A stretch of DNA of 64,000 nucleotides from Aotearoamyces nothofagi (taxonomy: Eukaryota; Ascomycota; Leotiomycetes; Leotiales; Tympanidaceae): NCBI GenBank assembly GCA_015345905.1, contig JADDTR010000030.1, positions 1 to 64,000 of the forward strand, read 5' to 3'. Each line of letters opens with the position of its first letter. Positions within the stretch are counted from its first letter, which is position 1. Below, piece after piece: positions 9,401 to 21,470 of the stretch. The notes under the pieces are model-generated. The model had not been told where the DNA came from and searched no databases. It saw only the letters and a program-made list of their open reading frames with translations. Both the position numbers and the translations under genes were made by a program.

Positions 9401-12400
9401 AACATTATTCCCATCGACCAGATAGAGCTTAGAGAGCTCGGGGTACTTGATATCGTCCTTGGTTGTCTTGTAGTCGGGCCTCCGAGATAGGATATCTATA
9501 GAATTCCTTGCTCTAGGTCTATACTTGATAGTATAGTCAAAACGGGTCATGAAGTCGAGGTATTCTATCTGGTGTCTGTTGAGCTTAGACTTTGACTAGA
9601 ATCCTACTAGATTAGTATAGTTTGACCAGATTTCTATAGGGTGCTTAGCACTTTCAAGGTAATAGTAGAAGTGCTCTAGAGTATTGATGACTACTATCAG
9701 CTCCTAATCTAGTATACTATAGCAAGTCTCTACTAGGATCATCTTCCTGCTCTAGAATACTACTAGGTGTTTCTTCCTATCGAAGTGTTGAGATAGGATC
9801 CTACTAATAGCAAACCTAGAGGCATCGACTTCAAGGATAGATATAAGTTCAGAATCGAATTGCTGTACTATAGAGTACTAAGTAAAGGCTGTCTTGAGGC
9901 TGTTGAAGCTATCCTTATAGGCTAGTATCTACTCAAAGTCATTGGTATACTTCTTCTTTAGGAGTTCTATTATAGGCTCTGTAAGACAGGTATAGCCATT
10001 GACAAAGTGTCTATAGAAGTTCCCAAAGCCGAGGAAAGTATATACTTCCCTGACAGATTTTAGTATAGACCAGCTTAGAATTGTACCTACCTTTTCCTAG
10101 TCTATCTTGATAACTCTATTATCTATCTAGTAGCCTAGAAAGCTTATCTTAGAGATATAGAACTTACACTTCTCTAGGCAGATAAAAAGCTGTACCTCTT
10201 GGATCTGGATTAGACAGCATTAGATCCTTTCTACTAGCTGCTCTCTAGAGTCCCTATAGATAAGAATATTATCAATATATACAATTAGTTCATTATAGTC
10301 TATTATCTACCTAAGTATAGAGTCGATAAATGCTTAGAAGGTAGCAGGTGTATTGTAGAGTCCAAATAGCATTACAGTCCACTTGAACAGCCTGTCTTAC
10401 ATCTTGAATGCTGTCTTCTATTTATCTTCTTCTTTGATATAAATAAAGTGGAAGGCGTTTGGCAGGTCTAGACAGACGAACTCCTTTGTATCCCAGAGTG
10501 TATATAGGTGGTTGTCTATATTCAGTATAGAGTAGCAGTTCTTAATAGTGATCTTGTTGAGGCTGTAGTAATTGATATAGAGCTGTAAGCTGTTGCTGTC
10601 CTTCTTCTCTATAAAGAGAATAGAGGCACTTGCTAGCGATTTGTATAGCCTAATCTACCCCTTTCCTAGAAGTTTACTTACCTACCTACTTGCTTCTATA
10701 TTCTCGAAGTCGGTCTTCCTATAGGCTAGTAGGTTTGGTAGGTTCTTCCCTTTCTTAAGGTCAATAGTATAGTCAATACTCTATCGGTATAGTAGCAAGC
10801 TGTTTGTATCTACTAGTAAGAATATATCTTTGAAATCGATGTATTTAGTAGGCAGCTTGATGTCCCCTTTTTCCTTAGAGGGTCCTAGTACTAGTACTGC
10901 TAAAGTGCAGCCCTGTAGCCATTTGAGGATAGGGACTGGAACCTTTTAGCAGAGGATAGATAGAGAGAGGACAAGTTTACAGGGTTCATTAGACAGGTTA
11001 GTTGGCAGTATTGTTGGTAGGAGTGTTACTGAGACCTAGAGTCCCCTAAGAGTAATAGTCTCCTTTATCTAGTCGATGTCTAGGTTGACTTCCTAGAGCT
11101 ATAGTATTCCTAGAATAACATTGTAATAGCTGATAGACCCTGTTACCAGCTAGATAGATAACTATATCAGGTCTAGACTATCAATCTCAAGGCTGGTAGA
11201 GAGGACCTAGGACTCGTTTATAGACACTATTACTTGTCTATCAATCGCTTTAATTACTATTCTATATTTACTGATACTAGAGTAGGAGACTTTAGTGATA
11301 AGGTTCTAGTAAATGAAATTTACTAATGCTCCTGAGTCTATTATTATCCTAGCTATATATCTACCTATTCTACCTTGAGCTACCAGATAGTATATAGACA
11401 ACGTCTATTTACTGCTCTATAAGGTCAGTTTAGGGTTAGATTTTCAGATAGAGGATATACTTATATTCTCGGATTCCTAGCCAGAGAGGGTCTTGAGTAT
11501 TTCAGAGGTTTCTAGAAGATCCTCTTTGTCCTCTGTTATAGCTAGGATCTGTCCCTTAAAGGCTGTTGATTTAGCCCACTTTAGACAGGCGGCCTAGATG
11601 TAGTTTAGTCTACTACAGTAGTTGCAGAGCCCTAGACAGCATCGGCGGTCCTTCTCTTCCTAGGTCAACTTTCCTTTACCTCCAGTGAATAGTTTCCCAA
11701 CTACTGGTAGGCGGCTAAACTCCCTAGCTTCCCTAGAGGCCAGGCCTAAAATAAGGGCAGTAGTAGGAACAGCAGATTTTATAGTATAGGGTAAGGTCAC
11801 CTTCTAGAAGGTATAGACCTCTCTACTATATTCCTTATAGTATATAATCAGCTGTTGATCAAAGGCAATATATATCTTCTTTAGAGTCTAGTAGTCTGTC
11901 TTCTAAAGGTAGAGGACACTTGAGAGAAGGTCCTTGATGGTATTACTAAGCCCATTATAGTAGGCCCTTCTCTACTCAGTATAAGCCAGAGTATACTGAA
12001 ATGCCAGGTTCTCAAACTTCTAGATATATATAGTCACTAAATTGCTCTTCTAGTATAGGTGCTTGATTCGGTCTACTAGAGCATCTATAAGGTTTGGGTT
12101 CTCAAAGGTGTTTTACAGCTTCTGCTCAAAGGCCTAATAGTTGGTGTAGAGCTCGTTGTAGTAGCTACTAAGGATAGAGAGAGCCTAGTTCTTTATAGCA
12201 CCAGTAAGGTAGCTGGCAGCAACTAGGACCTTGGTAACATTAGTAGAATGGCTCCTAGACTAGACTAAGAAATGAGTCCTTATGTCTAGAACAAACTGGT
12301 CCAGCTTATCAAAGTCGTCTAAGAAGAGCTGGAGGTCTGGGAGTTTTGGCTCCTTTGCCTAATACTCCTTCTCCATTGAAACTAGTTCCTTGAATAGAGA

Positions 12401-12981
12401 AGAGGAGGGCTTCCTGTCTATCCTAGCCTGCTCTAGCTGTTGCTAAAGGAAGACTATCATCTAGTCCTTGTTATTATAGGACTGAGCCCTGCCTAGACAG
12501 AGTGCTTCCTCAGCCTCCAAGAGCTCTTCCTCCCTAGAGGAGTCTACCTCAATAGTAGAAGCAGCAGTTCCTCTTATTGGAGAGCCCGAGGGCTGGTGAT
12601 ATAAGAGATCAGAATATAGTAGTAGAATTCCTAGACAGGTAAATATAGATATAGAGGTCTTCCTAGCTGGAACCTCAGTGTCATTACTGCCAGCTGAAGA
12701 GTCTCCTGAGACAGAAGATTCAGAGACAGCAGGAGACTTTCCTAGAGATCGATTCCTCTGGCAACTGTCTAGAATGTTCGATCTGTCTATTCCTTCTCTC
12801 TCTATATTAGATGAAGCTATAATGGCCCTTAGAGGATTGGAGTAGAGGGAAGTGTAGCTTGAAAAATCACAGGGGTCTCTCCTCAGTAGAGAGATGAAAA
12901 ATGGGTTCTTAGACACCCTAAAGGTGTATAACTTGGTTATAGCAAAAGTACACCTTGGTACCTATCTTGAAGGAGCTTTAT

Positions 12982-13298
12982 TGTAAGAGGGACCTGATGA
13001 AAGAAGGCTCTGGTAGCGAAAATACAAGGTCATTACAAGGGGAAAAAGTAGGTAGGAAGGTGTGGCTTGGGAATAGTCTTGTTATAAAGCTAAAGAGCGA
13101 AGAGTAGCAGAGGTAAGCCTGCTATCTATAGTCCTAGAGACATCTAGCCAGGCACTTCGTCTCTAGAAACAAACTAGGCAAACAACAAACATCTAAAGTG
13201 CAAACTACAAACAGAGAGAAGCAAATATAGCAAATATAACAAACAACAAACAGAGGACTCTCAGAGTCTCGCCTCAGTTCCTATACTGTCCTATAACA
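12982..13298 (-). repeat. 5' LTR of the chromovirus fossil
   Basis: 317-bp partner of the 6109-6425 repeat. It keeps more C:G pairs than the other LTR, so it has suffered fewer RIP-like transitions. It contains an AAAC-rich stretch (about 13,180-13,255). Confidence 0.88.
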
Positions 13299-13667
13299 GG
13301 CTCTATATTCTAGGGCCTATAGAAGTACTTTGAAATTCTTAGAGTTATTGGTATTATAGTATAATACTATTAGATATCTATATAGACTATATCTTAAATC
13401 TCCTATAGTAAAAAATTGGTATTATAGTATAATATCAAAGTACTAGTATTAGAGTATTGTTTTTAGTATATACTTCAGAAGTTTATTATTCTTTGCTTAG
13501 CAATTTAATGCCCTTTTAGTATAAAATATCTCTATTTCTAAGCCTGGTTTTACTGTTATAGTATTGTTTTTAGTATATACTTTAGAAGTTGGTATTCTTT
13601 ACTTAGCTAATTTAATGTCTATTTAGTATAAAATATCTCTATTTCTAAGCCTGGTTTTACTGTTATA
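13299..13667. repeat. Right flank of insertion: 155-bp sub-block plus a 107-bp tandem pair
   Basis: 13299-13452 repeats 5953-6108 (GAAATTCTTAGAGTTATT and neighbours), showing the LTR element landed inside a tandem array. Immediately after, GTATTGTTTTTAGTATATAC occurs at 13454 and again at 13561, giving two 107-bp copies up to 13667. Confidence 0.8.
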
Positions 13668-13810
13668 ATATAATCTACAGATCTATAACAGGGCTTAGGA
13701 GTTGTATATAGGAATAATAGTAGAAATAATACAGTTCTATATTCTATAACCTGTACTTTTATAACCAATTGCTTAAATTCAGCTATATAATCTACAAATA
13801 CAATATATTA

Positions 13811-14149
13811 TAGATTAGAGTTAGAGTTAGCAGCTTTCTTACTCTAAGAGGAAGTCTGTAAACGAATTACAGAGCAAGGTAGAGATAGAGAGGTAGAGGT
13901 TGACTATAATCTGGTTGTAAAGCTAAAGAGCTAAGAAGGTCTAGAATAAGTCTACTATCTATAGGCCAGAAGATATCTACTCTGACGAAGAAGACTATAA
14001 TTACAATTCTCTCATTAGATCAAACACCTATTCTAAATACAAAAGATAAAGAGATAAGAAACAAACAAACAAACATGCAAACAAATAAGCAAACAACAGT
14101 CTGTCAGGATCTAGGAGTGTCCAGAGACATCTAGTAGTGTCCTGTAACA
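13811..14149 (-). mobile_element. Solo LTR of a related Ty3/Gypsy family (fossil)
   Basis: The right end TGTCCTGTAACA matches the right end of the 317-bp LTRs (TGTCCTATAACA). Inside are shared blocks (AAAGCTAAAGAGC, CTATCTATAG, an AAACAAAC-rich run) in the same order, at lower identity, so this is a related subfamily. ATTA flanks both proposed ends as a possible partial target duplication. No internal coding part adjoins it. The left boundary is approximate. Confidence 0.65.
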
Positions 14150-14162
14150 ATTAATCTATAGC

Positions 14163-17100
14163 CTATAATTTCTTTTCCTTCTCTCCACGTCTAGGATTCT
14201 TCGGAACACGGACAAGCCAATAAATGAAAACAGCAGCGAAGATGTTGAAAATAATGTATGCCCACATGATACCAAAGTTCCTCCAGCGCTGGCTATAGTA
14301 TGAGACAATTGACGCCAAGAAGGTGTTTGTATCTGAAACGGAACAGAAGCTACAATCAGCTGTAGCTTCTGGGTTTGAAAGATAGCCTCCTACAACATTG
14401 ATATAATCGGCCATATAAGCTGCACAAGTAGTGCCGTTTGTAGGCTCGAAATGCACCAGCTCAATAGTTTCGCAAACTACATCCGTGTTGGCGACTGCCA
14501 CGGACAGCATAGCGCTGATGAGGTACGTGAATGGCGAGACGCGGTACATGAAGATCCAGAAGCCGGGGAGGGCAGTTGGAGTTGCAAGGACACTGCAATT
14601 GAGATCAGCTTTTATATACACGCAATGAGGAAAGGGTAGATTAGCTTACCCGCAGAAGATAAGAGTTAGTGAGAACATCAGAACAGCGATGTTTCCACCC
14701 GTTTCCGCGGAGTCAATGCCGGCAATAACCATGTTAGTAAAAGTAGAGGTGAACAAAAGGAAGGTCAAGATGAGCAGGAACATCAATGCTCCGCGCTCAT
14801 GCACAGAATCTGTTGGAACGGCGTTGTTGTACAGCCCAATTGGGTAGTACCAGCACAAGAAGATAAAGACTGCCATAAGCGAATTCCAAGGAAGTTCAGC
14901 GAGGATGTTACTCATCATGAAAGCCTTCCACGAATACGACTTTGAAGGCCTCTCGCGAACCTCGTACAGAGCGCGTTGAGTGACGAAATGAGGCATCATT
15001 TGCTGTACGAGGTTGCCGAAGATGGTCATGAGCATGAAAATGGAAAACATTTGGTTTTGTAGGCCTTGGAGACTATTCTGTGCTTTGAAGAATGAAAAGC
15101 CGATAAACAGTGCCTAATTGTGTATTAGTCTATATGGGTTAATTGAGAACCGCCGTAGGAATAGCTTACAGTAAGGGAAGAGAGAGAAAATTTCGAGTAA
15201 ATGTAAGTTGGTGTACGCCAAAGTTGCGAGAAGACACGTTTGAGGCATTCCGATAGCTGTTCACTGAACGGAGCCGCAAACTCGTTGTAGTCAGCTTTGT
15301 CAGTGGAATGGGTCGTTATCTTTGGAAGTGCTTCCTTCATCTTGGCCAGTTCGTTTCGAATTTCTTTCCGCTCTGGGCTATCAATCCAGACTTGCGGCCA
15401 GTTGATATCGCTGTGAGAGCCAGGCGCGGCTCCGATGATCTCTAGCATCCATTCGGCCGGATTTGCGGCGGCAGGGCATGGTGGCGCACCATTACGTTCA
15501 AAGTAACTTGTCAGAGTCGAAGAGTTCTCGCCAATATCGCCGTAGTATACAGTCTTACCACCCTTTGCAAGAAACAAAAGACGGTCAAATCTTTGGAAAA
15601 GCATCGCCGATGGCTGGTGGATTGTGCAGAGAATTGCTTGACCGGCCTTTGTAAGCTTTTCCATAAGGTCGCATATTGCCCATGAGGTCTGGCTGTCAAG
15701 ACCGGAAGTTGGTTCATCAAGGAATAGAAGCAGTTGTGGCTTTGCAACCAGCTCGACTCCAATGGTTAAGCGTTTTCGTTGCTCTACATTGAGACCTAGT
15801 TGGATCGGATACAATTAGCATTGCAGTCTCTACATAGGACCATGGTTGTAAACAGACCTTCACCAGGTACACCAACAACAGCATCAGCATACTTTTCCAT
15901 TTCCAAGATCTTGATAATGTCTTCAACATATGCCAGCTTCTCTTTGCGGGGCGTGCTTTTGGGCTGTCGTAATAGTGCACTGAAGGCTAGCGCCTCTCTC
16001 ACAGTCGTTGTTGACAGATGAAGATCTTGCTGTTGGACGTATCCGGTTTTCCGCTGAAATGAAGCATCCAGTGGGCGACCATCAACCAACATCTCTCCTG
16101 ATACAACGCCCATCGTGACTCGAGTTGCAAGGACGTCTAGAAGAGTTGTCTTTCCTATAGGGAGGTGTTAGTTAAAAGGCTATCAGGAAAAATAAACGAG
16201 AGTTGTATACCAGCACCAGATACACCCTATCTTGAAGTTAATAACATTTCTTGACTTAAGTGATATGAATCAAACCTTACCATCAGAGCTGTCAGGGTTC
16301 CTGGTTTTACCCAACCGTCAACATGATCCAATATACGTCGGTCTTCTCCCTTGATTTTGATATCATAGCATACATCTTGCCACTGGAAAACTGCGGTCTG
16401 CTTTTTGATCTTAGCAGCTACTGCCTGAGCATCTTGTTCTCCGGTTTTTTCTGTGAGTACAGGAGCCCCCATCAATTGTTTACCAGACTCAACATCATTC
16501 GGTGGGTTTTTGAAGGACTTTGGTTTGCGGCTCAGACGGAAAAGTAAGACTTCTCCTTTGGACTTCTTGGCCGAGATTAATTCTGAGGCAGCGAGGTACG
16601 TGAACGAGAAGAAAAGCATGAATGCGATCAGAATCCCAAGATTCCTGTTTTGGGTTAGCAATACTCAATATACCCAGCTCAGTATAAGCATATCTTACCT
16701 CCACTTGTGTGCATGATAGTATTGGAAGCTGGCATTGATATAAGAATCGCCATCTACCGTAGATGATCCAGAAGTAGCCCCGGTGACAGAGCATATTCTA
16801 TTAAGGGCGCTCACATCATCGTAGGCGGAGCCTGCGGGTACGAAAGCGGAACAGTCGAATTGCCGGTTGTGGAACTCGTTGATCATGAGGCTTTCAAAGG
16901 CGTATGCAATTGGATCAATATAGTTGATCCATCTTGACCAGCCCAGCATGTTGCGAGTGGGAATGACAAACCCAGTGAAGATAACGAGGGCTAGGATTAT
17001 CAATGCCGCCGGCGCCATAGCTTGAGAGAGTGTTCGGGAAGTTGAAGCGATTGTCCTGAAAATCATCGACATTGTCAACGTACAGAAAAATGAGATAAGA

Positions 17101-19315
17101 AGGAAACAGAAAAATGGGCCAGCTTCCCGCCGTAGATTTGCCATGAAGTATATTGTCAAATTAAAGCATATACAGTTGGCGATTTTATAAGGTATATCGC
17201 AAATCATAGAAGCAAAGGCCTCGGCGGAAGGGTGGTAGAGTGCATATCTGGAATGCTTCTCTACAATCGGACGCTGTGCATATAGCGCCAAGATCTGCTT
17301 GTGTGTTAGTAAAGAATACGATTATGAATTCGCTTGAATATCGATGTATACCTCGAGAGCGCTTCCAAACGCATTCATAAGGATTGCGAAGAAAAGTAAG
17401 GCACCTCTGCTATAAAAGCTTCCAGAGGCATCTGGTAGGTTGTAGAAGACACTTCCAATGACCAAGGCCATAATGAAATTCCCGAATAAGGCGGTGAGGG
17501 TTAGACTGGGGTCACCTTTTAGTCTTTGGAAGGCTCGTTGGAGACAAAGCGCAATCTGCTGGTAATAGGACAGAGTGTAAGGAGACTTGTGGCTCCTATA
17601 AATAAATTAGCACCAGGCTGATTAAAATCGATAAATTGAGAACATACTGCCGTTTTGATTGCTGGGCGCGTAGCGATGCCGCAAATTGCTTGTAACTGTC
17701 GCCTCCGATTGGGTACTTGAGGTCATACGCTTCAATATCTTGTAACAGCTTTGCATAAGTTTCGCTCTTCTGCCAAACTTTTGCGAAATCGTCCGGAGTT
17801 AGAGGGACTTGATTCTCAAACCCTGGCTTTACAACTCGCTCTATTGGGCTGGTCAAAGATGTGAGGAAATCCGCAGTTGTTTGTCGTTCTGGGCAGTGAA
17901 ACCCGATGGAGGTAAAAAACTCTTTGGCTTCATTAATACGGCCAAAGTAAATCTGCCGGCCCTCATAGAGGACAGTGACCTTATCAAAGACCTACCATAT
18001 GTTAATGAATTTACTCTATACATTGAGAGTTTTTATCTTACGTCATAAGCGCTCTGAGATGCCTGATAAATAGCGACGAGAGCCGTTGACCCAGCCAGGT
18101 CACTTCCCAGTCGTAAGGTTTTGCAAAATTCAAGAGCGTTCGCACTATCCAGGCCTCTGGTACTGTTATCCCAGCATTGTAGAGGGCTTCTGCTTAAAGT
18201 GGCTTCAGCAATGCTGACCCTCTTCCTTTCGCCCCCACTGATACCTCTTATAAAGTCATTACCCACTTTCGTGTTTATGGTGTGCTTGAGGCCATATAAA
18301 GTCATAACGACGTCTCTCATACGCTCGCTGTACTGGGCCCGCGTGACTCCAGGGGGTCTATTACGAGGTGCTCTAGCTTGTGCTGCAAATGATAGCGTAT
18401 CGCCGACGCTCAGGTTCGGGAAATGGACGTCTGTCTCGGCGGTGTAAATGGCCTCTCCCCGGAAACGGGAAGCCATATCAGTGGCACTTATCCCTGTCAA
18501 GTCGCCCTCATCAGCCTATTTGTCCGAAGGGCATGTATTTTGAGGAACAACAGTAGCCTACCTTGGTAGTTGAGGTATACATTCTCATCAATTTCTAAGC
18601 CGTCTGTTTCACCAGCAATGGTCTTTAGAAAGGTCGAGCATCCACTGTACAACTTTGTTAACATTGAGAGGGTTGCAATAAGTGCCATCTCTTCTTACCT
18701 TCCTGGACGTCCTAGTACTACCAGCATCTCACCACTGTCTACAAGCCCAACAAAATCTCTCAAAATGTGAATCTGTTGCTTCGGTGCCCGGGTGAGTATG
18801 TCTCGCACGACATCGTAAGCCACGACGAAGACATTGCCGACATCTTTCTGGAAGTCCGTGGGTAGGCCAAAGCCATGTACGCTCAGGTTGCGAAAGGCAA
18901 TACCAGCTGTCCTCAGGGGGTACCTCTCGGGATCACGGCTGTGGAGGCGGAAAACGGTCTTGGCCCAAGCTAACGGGCTAAACTCAGGAGAGTCTGGATC
19001 TAAGAGAGGATCGCTATCTTTGGTGGTATGGTATGGGTTTCGCGGAGCACCTTGGCCGTCGTAGCGTGTCCCGGTACGGCTCAGCTCCCTCGCCAGGTCC
19101 TGAACTACTCCAGCGTGTTCAATATCCGACGGCGAATTGATGGTTGTCGAAGTTGACGTCTGGCGAGTACCCATCCGGCCAACGTCTGCGACATGATGTG
19201 ATGGATCGGCGTCATCATTCTGCTCAGAGAGATGCTGCAGGCTGTTTGGAATAACTCCTCCGTGTGCCTCTGTCCAGTCAGAATTTCCCGGGAACGAACC
19301 AAGTAGAGCCGCCAT
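14163..19315 (-). CDS. PDR-type ABC transporter (ABCG, full-size)
   Basis: Full-size pleiotropic-drug-resistance exporter of the plasma membrane, about 1,490 residues, in reverse order NBD-TMD-NBD-TMD. NBD1 has the fungal PDR-type degenerate Walker A (GRPGSGCSTF), a good signature ([10 protein letters not shown]) and the altered Walker [16 protein letters not shown]2 has a canonical Walker A (GVSGAGKTT), a degenerate signature ([10 protein letters not shown]) and [14 protein letters not shown]. This asymmetry is normal for Cdr1/Pdr5/AtrB relatives. Two sets of about six membrane segments follow the NBDs. Eleven introns are inferred, among them 18645-18698, 18494-18561, 17992-18041 and 17596-17647; one exon is only 16 nt (16211-16226). 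No break is seen, so it looks functional. It ends 13 bp from a solo LTR and is the first intact gene from the telomere. The substrate cannot be told from sequence; drug, azole or secondary-metabolite efflux is typical of the family. Confidence 0.93.
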
Positions 19316-19323
19316 TGCTCAGG

Positions 19324-19386
19324 AGAGAAGAAGAAGAAGATGCTGAGGAAGAAGAAGAAGAAGAAGAAGAAGAAGAAGAGGAGGAG
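19324..19386. repeat. GAA/GAG microsatellite in the ABC transporter 5' leader
   Basis: A near-pure run of GAA units with GAG and GAT interruptions starts about 10 bp upstream of the ABC transporter ATG. On the mRNA it is a pyrimidine-rich (TTC)n leader just before the start codon. Length changes here could affect expression; that is inference. Confidence 0.85.
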
Positions 19387-21387
19387 ACAAGCAGCTCTGG
19401 TTCTTTGCTTCTGACAGACAAAAAGAAGCAGACAAGAGGAAGCAGAGATTAGGAAGCTTATATGCCTTACAAAGCGGCTGTTACTACAGCCTGTACATCA
19501 GTAGAGCCGAGATGGGACGGGCACAAAACAGCCCGTATTCCGCAAGCACCCCGGAGGGACAGGTCCGGAGAGCGGGAGCCCCCTCCATCCGCCTCAGGCT
19601 GTGCTGTACTTTCATAACGCGGCTGGCCGTCGATCTGTGCAATGCGGCTCTGCAGCTCCTTGCGGTGGCAGGACTGCGTTGGGTGGCCCAGATGCTGCAT
19701 CCGGCTATTTGGTGCATCGGTGTGTGATTGCATTAAGTCGGCTACAGCTTTTATGCAAGCAACGCGGGGCGGCATCTCTATGCATCCGCGCTCCGGCCGT
19801 CGACAAGACCCCGAAAACGAGGGTGCGGCCTTGGCGGCCTGGCTGTGCTGGCGCTAGTGCGAGTAGCGCCGGGAAAGGACGTCAGACCTGTCTGGCTTCA
19901 GACCAAACACGGGCTGTTGAAGGGGCTGTGGAATGCGGCGTATTATGAAGACGCAGCAAAAGAGATTAAAAAGGCCTTAAAATGCATAGAAATAGCTTAC
20001 TGTAAAGGTTCTCTAAAGCTACGATACCTACCTTGCTGTATTTAAAGTATCTAGCGAGCCCCTAGAGGCTGCCGTCTTGGCATCGGGGCATAGTTCCTCC
20101 GGGCCGCTGCTCTAAACTGTCGACTCTCAACTGTGTGGCAGAAGTGGTTGAAACGTCGCTGTGAAAGCTTGGTTATGCTTTTATCTCGTTTCGCCGGGGA
20201 TACGTACGCATTCATGGGTGCGTCGCAGGCCGAGGCGGCATCTCGGAGTAGCTCCTCCTGATGCTTCAGGAATGGGCCTCTATGAATCAAGATTTATAAT
20301 ATGTAATGGCAGTGGTAAAAGGCTAGCCAGCCCATCTCACTCGTCGGCGTCGGCGTTGGAGTTGTGATTTCTGTTTCTATGTTTCGGCTCTCCGTCCTTT
20401 ATCCTGCAGCTGGCAAACCCCTCTCCCTTCCATGGTTATCTCTGGTCTGTTCACCTTTCGCGAAGAAAGCAGTTGTTGATTTCAGAACTCCCTTTCCAGC
20501 CGCCCGGGGAGAATGGACTACAGTACTATGCCATAAGTTTACGCGATCTTTCAAACCCCCACCAACAACAGCCATTTATCATGTAGATATGATAGATCAC
20601 TTTAATTAATTATACAGCTGCAGTTAACCAAATTTGAATTTCCTCTTGCTTATAGAGTATTCCGAAGACTCGGAACTGTTCTATCTCTTCGGAATATTTA
20701 TATCTTTGTAGTTGGTTGCTAAATATAGGGCATCAAAAATGACATCGGTTATTTCAACTGAATTTATGAGACTTTGCACATAAAATAGCGACAATTTAAT
20801 TCTCGCAATTCTAATCAATTTATATTTATATTTACAGTATACTTATATTTATGAATATTCTAAAGACACTGAATTTTGAGAATTACTCGAATTACTACCT
20901 CTCTAGAAGTATAGAGTATTTAAATTTTGTTCAAGTATCTAAACTGTGAAGTGTTTACATTAAATTAAGTTTTGGTGTGAAATCGGCAAATCGCGTAGAC
21001 TTTTGAAGGGGTACGTACAAGGTGTACGTATCGTATGTACATCCGATCTTTGACATAAATTTGTGATCCTGGACTATAGCCTATGACGGCTGTCCAGTAG
21101 AAATTCGGTAAGACAACTCTAGAAAACAGTTTTACTCTTGCCTTTCGACCCTGATTTGGCTTGTCGTTACTTAAGGGGTAGATACCCAGATAGACGGATA
21201 TATTCAGAATGCTGTAAAGGTCGACAAAATCCAGGACTCGCTTGCAGAGGGATTCTCGCATCACAAAATAACCGAAGGCAGAACGCAAAAAAGGCATACC
21301 CTCTACATTAAATTGAGTGAATAAGGCCTGCCTGGATTGAGCAGAGGAAAAAAAGACGAAAAAAATGTAACCCCCGGAGGGATATAC
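19387..21387. other. 2-kb intergenic: promoter side of the ABC gene, no gene seen
   Basis: 19,390-20,560 is mixed to GC-rich, with several short frames but no start, intron or protein similarity I can recognise; it probably contains the ABC transporter promoter. 20,600-21,000 turns AT-rich, with a small repeat of TTCCGAAG/CTTCGGAA around 20,660-20,695. Frames on both strands near 21,000-21,450 run through the tRNA gene and are not real. Confidence 0.6.
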
Positions 21388-21470
21388 GGGCCTAATCCGG
21401 GATCGAACCGGAGACCTCTTACAATTTAGGTAAACCCAAAGCAAGAATTCTACCACTGAACTATCAGGCC
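21388..21470 (-). tRNA. tRNA-Pro(UGG) with an 11-nt intron
   Basis: Reading the minus strand from 21470: acceptor GGCCTGA pairs with TTAGGCC (one G-U). The D arm is GTTC-AGTGGTA-GAAT and the anticodon stem is CTTGC/GTAAG. The loop begins TTTGGG, with anticodon TGG, and carries an 11-nt insert in the canonical intron position. The T arm is TCCGG-TTCGATC-CCGGA. The discriminator base is C, as usual for eukaryotic tRNA-Pro. Mature length is 72 nt. No CCA is encoded, as expected. Confidence 0.93.

Larger units (their letters stand above)
6109..13298 (-). mobile_element. Fossil Ty3/Gypsy chromovirus LTR retrotransposon (about 7.2 kb)
   Basis: A structurally recognisable but broken element in minus orientation. 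Its 317-bp LTRs lie at 12982-13298 (5') and 6109-6425 (3'), and its flanks GGCCC (6104-6108) and GGCTC (13299-13303) are a probable 5-bp target duplication. In the minus direction come a gag-like region with a zinc-knuckle-like stretch (about 12,916-11,560), protease (near 11,330), reverse transcriptase (about 10,950-10,050), RNase H (about 9,900-9,480), an integrase core (about 9,150-8,400) and a chromodomain-like end (about 8,200-7,950), then about 1.5 kb of unassigned 3' sequence. It carries dozens of breaks, consistent with RIP. The LTRs differ at roughly 25 sites, essentially all transitions, so divergence cannot be read as a clock. Confidence 0.9.

Noticed and set aside
300-13000. TAG reassigned to Gln or Trp, because long frames contain almost only TAG stops
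   Set aside because: Intact host genes in this window end in TAG (for example the ABC transporter and the dioxygenase), and the pattern coincides with TpA enrichment in repeats, which RIP explains.
20965-21456. Minus-strand 163-codon frame
   Set aside because: It runs through the tRNA-Pro gene and AT-rich spacer, with no similarity or splice context.
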